A DNA stretch of 64,000 nt, from NCBI GenBank assembly GCA_035539135.1, contig DATLJD010000006.1, forward strand, positions 62,001 through 126,000. Reading direction: 5' to 3'. The notes below the pieces were generated by a model, which did no database searches, was not told where the DNA came from, and worked only from the letters and a program-made list of their open reading frames with translations. This document shows, one piece after another, positions 26,454-34,961 of this stretch. The position numbers and the translations under genes were made by a program. The stretch is from JABFWF01 sp035539135. GTDB taxonomy: Bacteria; Pseudomonadota; Gammaproteobacteria; Xanthomonadales; Xanthomonadaceae. Positions within the stretch are counted from its first letter, which is position 1. Each line of letters opens with the position of its first letter.

Positions 26454-26646
26454 GGGCCCGCGCCCGGGACAGATCCTCGCGGCTTGCCGTAGAGCGGAGC
26501 TTGCTCCGCTAAACGAGCGCGAGAGTGGTGGGGGCGCGTCGGGTGGGAGAGGTGGGCAGGACCGTATGCGCCATGGATGGCGCATCCGAGCCTCCATGGA
26601 CGGATTCACGGCGTGTCCTGACCGCCTCTCCCGCCCGGCGCGCTCA
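26454..26646 (+). repeat. Composite palindromic repeat, copy 1 (module B only)
   Basis: This partial unit carries the hairpin AGCGGAGC-TT-GCTCCGCT (26493-26510) and the long imperfect palindrome of module B (26535-26643), with the invariant inner hairpin ATGCGCCATGGATGGCGCAT. The GC-rich module A found in the other copies is missing: the flank sequence passes from GCCCGGGA directly to CAGATCCTCGCGG. It looks like a deletion derivative of the complete unit. Confidence 0.8.
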
Positions 26647-26667
26647 CGCATCTGCCGTTTGAGCAGC

Positions 26668-26968
26668 GTCCTGGGCCCGCGCCCGGGAGGGCGGGGGTAT
26701 TGCTTTTCCCCTTAGCAGGACATCCTGTCCTGATGCGGGGCGCGCGCCATCCATGGCGCGCTGACGCAACACCCCCGCCCTCCCGGTCGCTCGGGAGGGA
26801 TCCTCGCGGTTGCCGTTTAGCGGAGCTTGCTCCGCTAAACGAGCGCGAGAGTGGTGGGGGCGCGTCGGGCGGGAGAGGTAGGCAGGACCGTATGCGCCAT
26901 GGATGGCGCATCCGAGCCTCCATGGATGGATTCACGGCGTGTCCTGCCTGCCTCTCCCGCCCGACGCG
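26668..26968 (+). repeat. Composite palindromic repeat, copy 2 (complete)
   Basis: Module A (26683-26786) has 21-nt arms with one A.C mismatch, an inner hairpin CAGGACA/TGTCCTG (26716-26732) and a core CGCGCCATCCATGGCGCG. The hairpin TTTAGCGGAGC/GCTCCGCTAAA is at 26816-26839. Module B (26861-26968) has 28-nt arms with a single T.G wobble. The core of A is the reverse complement of the core of B, so the two loops could also pair. It lies in the divergent gap before the MATE gene and encodes no supportable protein. Confidence 0.85.
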
Positions 26969-27048
26969 CTCGCGCAAGGCCGCCGCTCGGAAACATCCTG
27001 GCTGCTCGCTTGCCATTACCCTACGCTGCCCCGCCGGGCTCCCCCTCG

Positions 27049-28458
27049 ATGACGACGACCGACGTCCTGCCCAAGCCTTCCCTGTGGTCCGAGCTGCGCG
27101 ACGCGATCCGCGGCACCGGCGCCGACTACACGACCATCCCGCTGCGGCGCGCGGTGTTCCTGCTCGCGGTGCCGATGGTGCTGGAGCTGGTGCTCGAGTC
27201 CACGTTCGCGGTGGTGGACATCTGGTTCGTGGCGCGGCTCGGGCCATCCGCCGTGGCGACGGTCGGCCTGACCGAGACCTACCTGTTCCTGCTGTACGCG
27301 ATCGCGATGGGGCTGGCGATGGCGGTAACCGCGGTGGTCGCGCGCCGGATCGGCGAGCACAAGCGCGAGGAGGCGGCGGTCACCGCGGTGCAGGCGATCT
27401 GGATCGGCGTGCTGGCCTCGGTGCCGTTCGCGGTCGCCGGCATCGTGTTCGCGCAGGACCTGCTGCGGCTGATGGGCGCCGACGCATGGACGCTGGCGCA
27501 CGGCTACCGCTACATGCAATGGATGCTCGGCGGCAACGTGGTGATCATGCTGCTGTTCGTGATCAACGCCGTGTTCCGCGGCGCGGGCGACGCCGCGATC
27601 GCGATGCGCGTGCTGTGGGTCGCCAACGGCCTCAACATCGTGCTCGACCCGGTCCTGATCTTCGGCGTCGGGCCGGTGCCGGCGCTGGGCATCGAGGGCG
27701 CCGCGATCGCGACCACCATCGGCCGCGGCGTCGGCGTGCTGATGCAGGTGTGGCTGCTGTTCCGCGGCGGCCGCCACATCCGCGTGCTCGCCGCGCAGCT
27801 GGCCTGGCACGGCGCGATCGCGCGCAACATCGTGCGCACCTCGCTCGGCGGCGTCGGCCAGATGATCGTCGGCATGACCTCGTGGATCTTCCTGATGCGC
27901 ATCCTCGCCAGCATCGGCAGCGAGGCGGTCGCCGGCGCGACGATCGCGCTGCGGATCATGATGTTCACGATGATGCCGGCGTGGGGCATGTCCAACGCGG
28001 CGGCGACCCTGGTCGGGCAGAACCTCGGCGCCGGCGAGCCCGGCCGCGCCGAAGCCTCGGTGTGGCGGATCGGCTGGTACAACATGGCCTACCTGGTCGC
28101 GGTGTCGGTGCTGTTCTTCGCGTTGCCGCGCGAACTGGTCGGCCTGTTCAGCGACGACCCGGCGGTGGTCGCCACCGGCGCGCAGTGGCTGCGCATCCTG
28201 TCGTATTCGTTCTTCGTCTACGGCTGGTGGATGGTCTCGGTGCAGGCCTTCAACGGCGCCGGCGACACGGTCACCCCGACCCGCATCAACCTGGTGTTCT
28301 TCTGGGCGATCCAGATCCCGCTCGCCTGGCTGCTGGCGCTGCAGCTGGACTGGCAGGCGGCCGGCGTGTTCTGGGCGGTGTTCGCCTCCGAGACCTCGGT
28401 CGGCCTGTTCACCCTGTGGCTGTTCAGCCGCGGCGGCTGGAAGACGGTGAAGGTATGA
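27049..28458 (+). CDS. MATE-family efflux transporter
   Basis: This 469-residue protein has 12 predicted membrane helices in two homologous halves. PMVLELVLESTFAVVDIWFVARLG begins the first half and SLGGVGQMIVGMTSWIFLMRI the second. Conserved MATE motifs include FRGAGDAAIAMRVLW and VGQNLGAGEPGRAEAS. It should export cationic compounds using a Na+ or H+ gradient. ATG 27049 follows a repeat-rich leader of over 700 bases that includes two copies of the composite palindromic element. Confidence 0.95.
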   Translation: MTTTDVLPKPSLWSELRDAIRGTGADYTTIPLRRAVFLLAVPMVLELVLESTFAVVDIWFVARLGPSAVATVGLTETYLFLLYAIAMGLAMAVTAVVARRIGEHKREEAAVTAVQAIWIGVLASVPFAVAGIVFAQDLLRLMGADAWTLAHGYRYMQWMLGGNVVIMLLFVINAVFRGAGDAAIAMRVLWVANGLNIVLDPVLIFGVGPVPALGIEGAAIATTIGRGVGVLMQVWLLFRGGRHIRVLAAQLAWHGAIARNIVRTSLGGVGQMIVGMTSWIFLMRILASIGSEAVAGATIALRIMMFTMMPAWGMSNAAATLVGQNLGAGEPGRAEASVWRIGWYNMAYLVAVSVLFFALPRELVGLFSDDPAVVATGAQWLRILSYSFFVYGWWMVSVQAFNGAGDTVTPTRINLVFFWAIQIPLAWLLALQLDWQAAGVFWAVFASETSVGLFTLWLFSRGGWKTVKV

Positions 28459-28464
28459 CGACGC

Positions 28465-28818
28465 TCAGTCGCTGAGCCAGGAAAGCGCGGCGTCGTGGTC
28501 GTCGAACTGGCGGAAATTCTGCTGCCAGCCGGTGGCCAGCAGGCGGGCGATGAAGTCGGACTGGCGCTCGCCGTGCACGTAGGCGAGGCGGCCGAACGCC
28601 GGGTCGGCGGAGACGCGCCGCACCACGTCCAGCGATTCCTTCGGCCCGTACGGCTCGATGCGGGCCTGCGTGAGGTCGATCAGGATGCGGCGGGTGCCGG
28701 CTTCGCTCGCGGTGCCCGCGATCCGTTCCTTAGCGTGCAGGCGGTCGGCGACGGTGCAACGCCCCGAATACCCGGCGGCGACGATGAGGTCCTTCAGCAC
28801 GCAGATCTGCAGATCCAC
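28465..28818 (-). CDS. Protein of unknown function, possibly SpoIIAA/STAS-like
   Basis: This 117-residue protein alternates strands and helices: RRILIDLTQARIEPYGPKES, then LAYVHGERQSDFIARLLAT and a C-terminal FDDHDAALSWL. The latter is typical of small STAS/SpoIIAA-like proteins found in proteobacteria. The start is GTG at 28818, with AGGAG eight bases upstream. It converges on the MATE gene with only six bases between stops. Family assignment is tentative. Confidence 0.65.
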   Translation of the reverse strand: MDLQICVLKDLIVAAGYSGRCTVADRLHAKERIAGTASEAGTRRILIDLTQARIEPYGPKESLDVVRRVSADPAFGRLAYVHGERQSDFIARLLATGWQQNFRQFDDHDAALSWLSD

Positions 28819-28966
28819 CCGGCAAGCTCCTTTGCGATGCTGAACGGGACTGGGGTGCCGGTCACACGGCCGTGGCGTACGACCTCGAGCCTAGCACGGC
28901 GGTCTTCACCGTCTTGACGCGGCCTGGCCGGCGGCCCGGGCCTCGCGCCCGTCTTGCAGGAGCGCG

Positions 28967-29249
28967 ATGAACGCCGCGCGCTCCATCGTGCTCGGCTTCC
29001 TCTCGCCGGTGTGGGGCCTGCTGCGCTGGCGCGGCCTGTGGCGGGTAGCCGCCGCCGCGCCAGCGATGTTGATGGCGTTGGTCGTGCTGCGCATCGTCGC
29101 CGACGGGCCTGCGATCCGACCTCGCACAACCTGTGGCCCTTCGAGGTACTGACCGCCGGCATCGCGAGCGTGATCGCGATCGGCGTGCTGGCGGTGCTGC
29201 GACGGGTCGCCCCGCGGGCACCGTCGACATGCTCCGCCCGCGCGGCTAG
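28967..29249 (+). pseudogene. Frameshifted small two-helix membrane protein
   Basis: An ORF starting at 28967 (AGGAG upstream) reads MNAARSIVLGFLSPVWGLL and a membrane helix to VVLRIVADG. The natural continuation ACDPTSHNLWPFEVL with a second helix (TAGIASVIAIGVLAVLRRV) is in the next frame. The plausible end AGTVDMLRPRG plus TAG at 29247-29249 is in the third frame. Both shifts are consistent with one missing base in a homopolymer, GGG near 29104 and CCCC near 29210. Either the gene is decayed or the assembly has two indel errors. Confidence 0.5.
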
Positions 29250-29887
29250 GGCAACTCGCGCCCGGAATACGGGTCGACCGAATACGGGTGCATGGTCGGC
29301 AGGAAGCCCGGCTGAGCCTCCACGCGCGCGATCCACGCGCGCAGGTGCGGATGCGCCTGCAGCGACAAGCCGGCTTCCTCCGCACGGCTGGCATAGGCGA
29401 ACAGCGACATGTCGGCGATGGTGTAGGCGTCGCCGGCGATGAAGGAACGGGTCGCGAGTTCGCCATCGAGCAGGGCGAGGGTGCGCGCGCCAGCGCGGCG
29501 CCTGGCCTCGACGACGTCCTGTGCGCGCCGCGCCAGCTTGCCGGTCAAGGTCCAGTGGCGCAGCGCGCCGATCACCGATTCCACGTTCTCCTGCTCGAAC
29601 GACAGCCACTGGTGCACCTTCGCCCGCGCGAACGGGTCGGCCGGCAGGTAGCGGGTGCCGTCGGCGAGGAAGGCGAGGATCGCGTTGGACTCGGCCAGCG
29701 CGCGGCCGTCCTCCAGCTGCAGCACCGGCACCTTGCCGGACGGGTTGAGACGCAGGAATTCCGGCGTGCGCGCCGCACCCTCGAAGATGCGCACTTCGAC
29801 CGTGCGATGGGGCAGGCCGAGGTGATGCAGCAGCAGGCGTACTTTCCAGGCGTTCTGCGAGGGCAGGTAGTCGTACAGGGTGAGCAT
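29246..29887 (-). CDS. Glutathione S-transferase family protein
   Basis: This 213-residue cytosolic GST has an N-terminal thioredoxin-like domain (LYDYLPSQNAWKVRLLLHHLG, the cis-Pro segment GKVPVLQLEDG and the glutathione-binding LAESNAI). An all-helical C-terminal domain contains FIAGDAYTIADMSLFAY. It should conjugate glutathione to electrophiles or reduce peroxides; substrate unknown. Its stop overlaps the end of the frameshifted plus-strand gene. Confidence 0.92.
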   Translation of the reverse strand: MLTLYDYLPSQNAWKVRLLLHHLGLPHRTVEVRIFEGAARTPEFLRLNPSGKVPVLQLEDGRALAESNAILAFLADGTRYLPADPFARAKVHQWLSFEQENVESVIGALRHWTLTGKLARRAQDVVEARRRAGARTLALLDGELATRSFIAGDAYTIADMSLFAYASRAEEAGLSLQAHPHLRAWIARVEAQPGFLPTMHPYSVDPYSGRELP

Positions 29888-29976
29888 CGGAGCGTTCTTG
29901 GGGAGCGGAGGCACAGCCTGCGCGCGCGGCGGTGCGCGCGCTATCCGATTCCTGCGCGGGCGGATGGGGAGGGGTG

Positions 29977-29992
29977 GCGGAGCAAGCTCCGC
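29977..29992. repeat. Short GCGGAGC hairpin
   Basis: GCGGAGC-AA-GCTCCGC forms a perfect 7-bp stem just upstream of the GNAT gene. The same motif occurs at 37329-37344 and 61574-61590, and inside composite repeat copies 1 and 2. It appears to be a separate dispersed element. Confidence 0.5.
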
Positions 29993-30020
29993 TCCACGGT
30001 GCAGGCGCGATAATCGGCGG

Positions 30021-30701
30021 ATGGACGCCGCCCTGCTCGACAACCCGTTCTGGTCCTCGCTGCGCAGCCGCCACCGCGACGTCGCCCGCGTGGCCGGCGA
30101 GGTCGCGCGTTATCCGGCGGAGTACGCGCCCTTTCTCGGCGTCGCCGACGCTGCGGTCGACCCTGCATCCGCGCTCGATGCGCTGGTCGGCCCGGACGAA
30201 AGCGTCTACCTGCTCGGCGTGGTGCCCGCGCGGGTGCCGCGCGGCTGGCGGCTGGAGTCCTTCCGCCCGCTCGCCCAGATGGTGCGCGAGGCGCCGCTGC
30301 CGGTGCCCGACGGACCGGACGCGATTCCGCTGACGGAGGCGCACCGCGCCGACGTGCTGGCGCTGACCGAACTGGTCTATCCGCATTACTTCCGCGCGCG
30401 CACGATGGACCTGGGACGTTATTTCGGCATCTACGCCGGCGGCCGGCTGGCCGCGATGATCGGCGAACGACTCGGCAACGACGGCGCGACCGAACTCAGC
30501 GCGATCTGCACCCATCCGGACTTCACCGGCCGCGGGTACGCGCGCCGGCTCACCGCGCAGCTGGCGAACGACGTGCTGGCGCAGGGGCGCACGCCCTTCC
30601 TGCACGTCAGCTACGAGAACCCGCGCGCGAAGGCCCTGTACGAGCACATGGGCTTCCGCCTGCGCCGCGACCTCGGTTTCTGGTCGCTGCGGCGCGGCTG
30701 A
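30021..30701 (+). CDS. GNAT-family N-acetyltransferase (FR47-like)
   Basis: This 226-residue acetyl-CoA-dependent transferase has the GNAT core in its C-terminal half: ELSAICTHPDFTGRGYARRL holds the acetyl-CoA pyrophosphate loop (the TGRGYA segment), and NPRAKALYEHMGFRLRRDL the last motif. The first 100 residues form a helical domain seen in FR47-like proteins. Acceptor substrate unknown. ATG 30021 directly starts a hydrophobic, helix-rich region. Confidence 0.9.
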   Translation: MDAALLDNPFWSSLRSRHRDVARVAGEVARYPAEYAPFLGVADAAVDPASALDALVGPDESVYLLGVVPARVPRGWRLESFRPLAQMVREAPLPVPDGPDAIPLTEAHRADVLALTELVYPHYFRARTMDLGRYFGIYAGGRLAAMIGERLGNDGATELSAICTHPDFTGRGYARRLTAQLANDVLAQGRTPFLHVSYENPRAKALYEHMGFRLRRDLGFWSLRRG

Positions 30702-30727
30702 AAGGATCGGCGCGCCGCCAGGCCGCG

Positions 30728-31024
30728 TCAGGCCACCCGCGCGTCGCCTTCGTCGCGACGCGTGGGGGTGAGTTCGTAGGGCATGCGCCGGCGCGGCAAG
30801 ACGTGCACGCCCGGACGCGGCATCAGGCCGTGGCGGATCAGCATGTGGTCGATCTGGGCGGCGGCGTACCAGATGTCGGCGTCGGCCTCGCGCTGGATGC
30901 GGCGGGCGTGGCGATCGAATTCGCCCCAGAAATCCGCCATGTCGGTGCAGCGCGCGCGCAGGGGGGCGATGTCCTGGTCGAGGCGCCGCAGGGCCTCGTC
31001 GAGCTGCTCGCGGGTCCAACCCAT
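30728..31024 (-). CDS. Hypothetical protein
   Basis: This 98-residue, charged, helix-rich protein (MGWTREQLDEALRRLDQDIA..., then a basic C-terminus RRRMPYELTPTRRDEG) has no family I recognise. AAGGA lies about eight bases before the ATG at 31024, which is preferred over an upstream start. It opens a run of minus-strand genes of unknown function. Confidence 0.6.
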   Translation of the reverse strand: MGWTREQLDEALRRLDQDIAPLRARCTDMADFWGEFDRHARRIQREADADIWYAAAQIDHMLIRHGLMPRPGVHVLPRRRMPYELTPTRRDEGDARVA

Positions 31025-31132
31025 CGGGTCCTTCCTTCTTGCGTCCGCCAGTGTGGCGACGCGGCGCATTGTCCGTGCGCGGCGATCAGGAGGTCGTGAA
31101 GCGGGCAGGCGGAAAGCGGCCGGACGGCCGCT

Positions 31133-31453
31133 TCATTCGTCGCGCGAAGGCGGGTCGCCCGCCCCCCGGCGCGCGCTTGCACGCGTGCTCAGCGGCGCGT
31201 GCTGCAGCGAGGTCGCGAAGTAGTCGCGCAGCGCCTCGGTGGACAGCGCGGCGCAGTCCAGGCGCACGCCGCCGCCCAGCCGCAAGGCCACCGCCTGCAG
31301 CAGGCGCGCGGTTTCCTCGCGCAACGCGTCGCGTTCGACCTCGTCGCGCCAGGCGCGGGCCTGGAGGGCCTCGGCGCGCTGCGCGCACAGGTCGCCCAGG
31401 GCGTCGTGGTCGAGGTCGGCGTAGGGGTCGTGGCAGGCGTCCATGGCGCGCAT
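31133..31453 (-). CDS. Hypothetical protein
   Basis: This protein of about 106 residues is acidic and helical: YADLDHDALGDLCAQRAEAL, then DEVERDALREETARLLQAVALRL. The C-terminus is low in structure. Starts at 31495, 31453 or 31444 are all possible; none has a strong ribosome-binding site, and 31453 is a compromise. No family recognised. Neighbours on both sides are also minus-strand genes of unknown role. Confidence 0.5.
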   Translation of the reverse strand: MRAMDACHDPYADLDHDALGDLCAQRAEALQARAWRDEVERDALREETARLLQAVALRLGGGVRLDCAALSTEALRDYFATSLQHAPLSTRASARRGAGDPPSRDE

Positions 31454-31522
31454 TGGAAGGTCCGCGATCCGGCCGGCGACAGGACCGAAAGTCATGCACG
31501 GCGTGACCCGGTGCGCGCGCGT

Positions 31523-31957
31523 TCAGCGTCGCCGCCACCACCACGCGGCGAGCGCCACGCCGGCCAACCCGACCACCACCGCGGTGCTGGCGCCGCGCGA
31601 CCGGCGGGTGTCGTGCAGCAGGCCCTCGACCACGTTCACCCGGTCCGCCATCAGCAGCATCATCCAGTGGCGGATGTTGTTTTCGCTGTGGCGGAAGGCG
31701 CGGCGGCGGATCCATCCGCTCAGTCCCGAGGGCGGGCAGCTGGTGCCGTACACGGGGGTGATGTCCGGCCGCTCGATCGAATGCAGGATCTCGACGTCGC
31801 TCAACTGCTCCGTCGGCTGCTCCCAATGCAGGCCGGGCAGGCGCGGCGGCGTGCGTTCCATCGGCACCGCCGGGCGGCGTGCCGGGTCGCGGTCCGCGCC
31901 CCAGCCGGGGATGGTCGCGAGGTCGAAAGGGGATTGCTGCGTCGTTTGCGTGGCCAT
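31523..31957 (-). CDS. Conserved hypothetical protein with C-terminal membrane anchor
   Basis: This 144-residue protein has a soluble N-terminal part containing RPAVPMERTPPRLPG and TPVYGTSCPPSGLSGWIRR. These are segments I associate with a widespread proteobacterial family of unknown function. One C-terminal helix (STAVVVGLAGVALAAWWW) ends in an RRR tail, so most of the protein faces the cytoplasm. GGAGG lies six bases before the ATG at 31957. It is 10 bases downstream of the alcohol dehydrogenase gene and is probably co-transcribed. Confidence 0.7.
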   Translation of the reverse strand: MATQTTQQSPFDLATIPGWGADRDPARRPAVPMERTPPRLPGLHWEQPTEQLSDVEILHSIERPDITPVYGTSCPPSGLSGWIRRRAFRHSENNIRHWMMLLMADRVNVVEGLLHDTRRSRGASTAVVVGLAGVALAAWWWRRR

Positions 31958-31967
31958 GGCCACCTCC

Positions 31968-33161
31968 TCAGTGCACGGTGGCGGGGGCGGATGCGGGCAC
32001 GTCCGGCAGGTCGGCCATGCCGGGCGGGATCAGCAGGGTCTTGATGCAGCCGTCGCGCTTGGACGAGAACATACGGTAGGCGTCGTTCACCTCCTCCAGC
32101 GGCACCCGGTGGGTGATGATCTCGCGCGGCTTCAGCCGGCCGGCCTGCACGTGCTCGAACAGGCGCGGCAGGTGGCGCTTGACGCTGCACTGGTTCATGC
32201 GCAGGGTCAGGCCCTTGTTCATCGCGCTGCCGATCGGCACCGCGTTGAAGGTCGGCCCGTACACGCCGACGATCGACACGTTGCCGCCCGGGCGCACGCT
32301 GTTGATCGCCCAGAACAGCGCGGTGGCGGCGCCGGCCTGCAGCTTCATGCGCACGCCGGTGAGCGATTGCAGGAAATTGCCGTCGGCCTCGCAGCCGACC
32401 GCGTCGATGCAGACGTCGGCGCCGAGCCAGTCGGTCATCTTCTTCAGGTGCACCGCCATGTCGTCGACCTCGCGGAAATTGACGGTTTCCGCCGGGCCGT
32501 AGCGGGCGACGAACTCGAGCCGGTAGTCGAGGTGGTCGACCACGATCACCCGCCCCGCGCCCATCAGCCAGGACGAACGCGCGGCCATGATCCCGACCGG
32601 GCCGGCGCCGAACACCACCACGGTGTCGCCTTCGCGGATGTCGCCCATCTCGGCGGCCTGGTAGCCGGTCGGCACCACGTCGGTCAGCAGCACCGCGTCC
32701 TCGATGTGCATGCCGGCGGGGATCTTCGTCGGTCCGATGTCCGCGAAGGGCACCCGCACGTACTCGGCCTGGCCGCCGTCGTAGCCGCCGGCGGTGTGCG
32801 AGTAGCCGTACGCGCCGCCGACCGCGGTCGCCTGCGGGTTGACGTTGCGGCAGTTGCCGTACAGCTCGCGCTGGCACATGTCGCAGGTGCCGCAGAACAC
32901 GTTGAAGGGCACCAGCACGTGGTCGCCCGGCTTGAGGTGCCGCACCTCGTCGCCGACTTCCTCGACGATGCCGGTGAACTCGTGGCCGAAGATCGAGCCG
33001 ACGCGGGTGTCCGGCACCAGGCCGTGGTACAGGTGCAGGTCCGAGCCGCAGATGCAGCTGCGGGTGACGCGGACGATCGCGTCGCCGGGGTGCTCGATGC
33101 GCGGATCGGCGACGTGCTCGGCGCGCACGCGGTAGGGCCGGCGGTAGGTGGTGGCGAGCAT
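31968..33161 (-). CDS. Zinc-dependent dehydrogenase, formaldehyde dehydrogenase-like
   Basis: This 397-residue medium-chain dehydrogenase has catalytic zinc ligands in SCICGSDLH and GHEFTG, structural zinc cysteines in FCGTCDMCQRELYGNC, and the Rossmann motif GAGPVGIMA. The long form with the SLTGVRMKLQAGAATALFWA insertion resembles glutathione-independent formaldehyde dehydrogenase and threonine-dehydrogenase-like proteins. It should oxidise a small alcohol or aldehyde with NAD. Strongly conserved from MLATTYRRPYRV on, so ATG 33161 is sound. Confidence 0.93.
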   Translation of the reverse strand: MLATTYRRPYRVRAEHVADPRIEHPGDAIVRVTRSCICGSDLHLYHGLVPDTRVGSIFGHEFTGIVEEVGDEVRHLKPGDHVLVPFNVFCGTCDMCQRELYGNCRNVNPQATAVGGAYGYSHTAGGYDGGQAEYVRVPFADIGPTKIPAGMHIEDAVLLTDVVPTGYQAAEMGDIREGDTVVVFGAGPVGIMAARSSWLMGAGRVIVVDHLDYRLEFVARYGPAETVNFREVDDMAVHLKKMTDWLGADVCIDAVGCEADGNFLQSLTGVRMKLQAGAATALFWAINSVRPGGNVSIVGVYGPTFNAVPIGSAMNKGLTLRMNQCSVKRHLPRLFEHVQAGRLKPREIITHRVPLEEVNDAYRMFSSKRDGCIKTLLIPPGMADLPDVPASAPATVH

Positions 33162-33350
33162 GGCGATCCTTGGTGGCGCGGTGGGCCGAGTGTCGCGGCG
33201 GGCGGATCACGGCCGCGCCAAGGTTTCCTGTCTGCGCCTCGCCGCGTTTTCCGGCTCCCGCTTGACCTGGCTCAAGCGGCCGCATTCATGCGTTAGCGCG
33301 TCGACGCCGGAAGGTGTATGAAGGAGGCGTGCTTGCAGGAGGAGGCGCAG

Positions 33351-33533
33351 ATGCCGACGACAGCAGCGACCACGACGACACCCGCGGATGGCGCGGATCG
33401 CTTTGCCCGGAACACCGAAGCCGTCACGCACGCGGACGCCGATCGCCGCCGCGAGGAGGCGCTGGTGGACGCGGAGATCGAGCAGAGCTTTCCCGCCAGC
33501 GACCCGCCCAGCTGGACGCTGGGCACCCACTGA
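33351..33533 (+). CDS. Small ESFPASDPP-motif protein
   Basis: This 60-residue acidic protein ends with VDAEIEQSFPASDPPSWTLG. That tail is the hallmark of a common family of short proteobacterial proteins of unknown function, often found near stress genes. GGAGG precedes the ATG at 33351; an ATG at 33318 would extend it by 11 residues. It lies 10 bases upstream of the cysteine synthase gene on the same strand, so the two are likely co-transcribed. Confidence 0.7.
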   Translation: MPTTAATTTTPADGADRFARNTEAVTHADADRRREEALVDAEIEQSFPASDPPSWTLGTH

Positions 33534-33543
33534 AGGACGCGCG

Positions 33544-34485
33544 ATGCCCCGCTACACCGGCGTTTCCCGCTCGATCCTCGACGCGATCGGCGACACCCCG
33601 CTGCTGGAGATCGACGGGGTCTTCGCCAAGCTCGAGTTCACGAACCCATCCGGCTCGATCAAGGCGCGCATCGCGGCCTACATGATCGAGAAGGCGGAAG
33701 CGGCCGGCCTGCTGAAACCGGGCGACACCATCGTCGAAGCGACCAGCGGCAACACCGGCAACGCGCTGTCCATGGTCGCCGCGGTGAAGGGCTACCGGAT
33801 GCTGGTGGTGATGCCGGAGGGCCTGTCGAACGAGCGCGTGGCGATCTCCCGCGCCTACGGCGCCGAGGTGCGCTTCGTCGGGCACTTCCACGTCAACGCG
33901 GCACTGGAGGAGGCGCGACGGCTCGGCGCGCAGCCGGGCTACTTCGCGCCCGCGCAGTTCGAGTCGGAATGGAACATCGAGGAGAACCGCGAGATCCTCG
34001 GCCCCGAAATCCTGGCGCAGCTGCCGTCGGGCCGTGTGCCCGACGCGCTGGTGATGGGCGTGGGCACCGGCGGCACCCTGATCGGCGTCGGCCAGGCCTT
34101 CCGCGCGGCCAACCCGCGCGTGCGCCTGTTCGCGATGGAGCCGTCGGAGTCGCAGACCATCCTCTGCGGCGAAGTCAGCACCCACGAGATCGAGGGCATC
34201 TCCGACGGGTTCGTGCCGGGCATCTTCGCGCGCAACGCCGGACTGGTGGACGCGACGCTGTCGGTCTCCAGCGAGGACGCGGTCGCCGAGATGCGCCGGC
34301 TGGCGCGTGAGCACGGCCTGCTGTGCGGGCCGAGTTCCGGCGCCCACCTGCTGGCCGCGCGCCGCGTGCGCGCGCAGCATCCGGAGCTGCGCACGGTGGT
34401 CACGCTGTTCTGCGACGAGGGCGAGAAGTACCTGCAGGAGCACTTCATGGCGTCGCCGCAGGCGGTGGCCGCGTCGTTCGGCTAG
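33544..34485 (+). CDS. PLP-dependent cysteine synthase family protein
   Basis: This 313-residue fold-type II PLP enzyme makes L-cysteine from O-acetylserine and sulfide, or a related beta-replacement product. The PLP lysine is Lys40 in NPSGSIKAR, TSGNTGNA binds the substrate carboxylate, and GVGTGGTLIGVG binds the cofactor phosphate. It is slightly shorter than CysK/CysM and its active-site loop differs, so cystathionine beta-synthase-like activity is possible. AAGGA precedes the ATG. Confidence 0.93.
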   Translation: MPRYTGVSRSILDAIGDTPLLEIDGVFAKLEFTNPSGSIKARIAAYMIEKAEAAGLLKPGDTIVEATSGNTGNALSMVAAVKGYRMLVVMPEGLSNERVAISRAYGAEVRFVGHFHVNAALEEARRLGAQPGYFAPAQFESEWNIEENREILGPEILAQLPSGRVPDALVMGVGTGGTLIGVGQAFRAANPRVRLFAMEPSESQTILCGEVSTHEIEGISDGFVPGIFARNAGLVDATLSVSSEDAVAEMRRLAREHGLLCGPSSGAHLLAARRVRAQHPELRTVVTLFCDEGEKYLQEHFMASPQAVAASFG

Positions 34486-34844
34486 TCCTGCATCTCGACG
34501 ATCGGCTTGAAGCCGCCCCAGAACATGCGCTTCGCGTCGAAGGGCAGGGTCCTGGGATCCATGTCCGCCAGGCGCGGGTCGGCCATCACCGCCTTGTTGA
34601 TGCGGTCGCGCTCGCGCCGCGAGCGGTACACGATCCAGGAGAACACGACCACCTCGTCCGGCTTGAGCTTCACCGCCTGCGGAAAGGAGGTGAGCTTGCC
34701 GGGCTGCACGTCGTCGGCCACGCATTCGACGTAGTGCAGGGCGCCATGTTCGCGCCAGATCCTGCCGGCCTTGCGGGCGAGGCGGCGGTAGTCGGCCACG
34801 CGCTCGCGCGGCACGGGCACGACGAAACCATCGACGTAGGACAT
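34482..34844 (-). CDS. DUF1428-family protein
   Basis: This 120-residue ferredoxin-fold-like protein begins MSYVDGFVVPVPRERVADYR and ends with RMFWGGFKPIVE, the typical DUF1428 start and finish. WREHGALHYVECVADDV lies between. Function unknown; related to dimeric alpha-beta barrel proteins. Stop codon overlaps that of the cysteine synthase gene. The AGGCCCC before the ATG is a weak ribosome-binding site. Confidence 0.88.
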   Translation of the reverse strand: MSYVDGFVVPVPRERVADYRRLARKAGRIWREHGALHYVECVADDVQPGKLTSFPQAVKLKPDEVVVFSWIVYRSRRERDRINKAVMADPRLADMDPRTLPFDAKRMFWGGFKPIVEMQD

Positions 34845-34961
34845 GGGGCCTCCGATTGCGCGGGGCATCCGCGCGTTCGGTGATGCGACGCGCGGCGGGG
34901 GGCGGAATCGACACGGGGCGCGCTGCCTCCCCGTGCCGTTGCGGCGGGGCACAGCGCCCCG

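Noticed and set aside
26521..26960. A peptide beginning MRHGWRIRASMDGFTACP repeated in each composite repeat copy
   Set aside because: The frame is a by-product of the conserved palindrome: no ribosome-binding site, different ends in each copy, and base changes follow stem pairing rather than codon logic.
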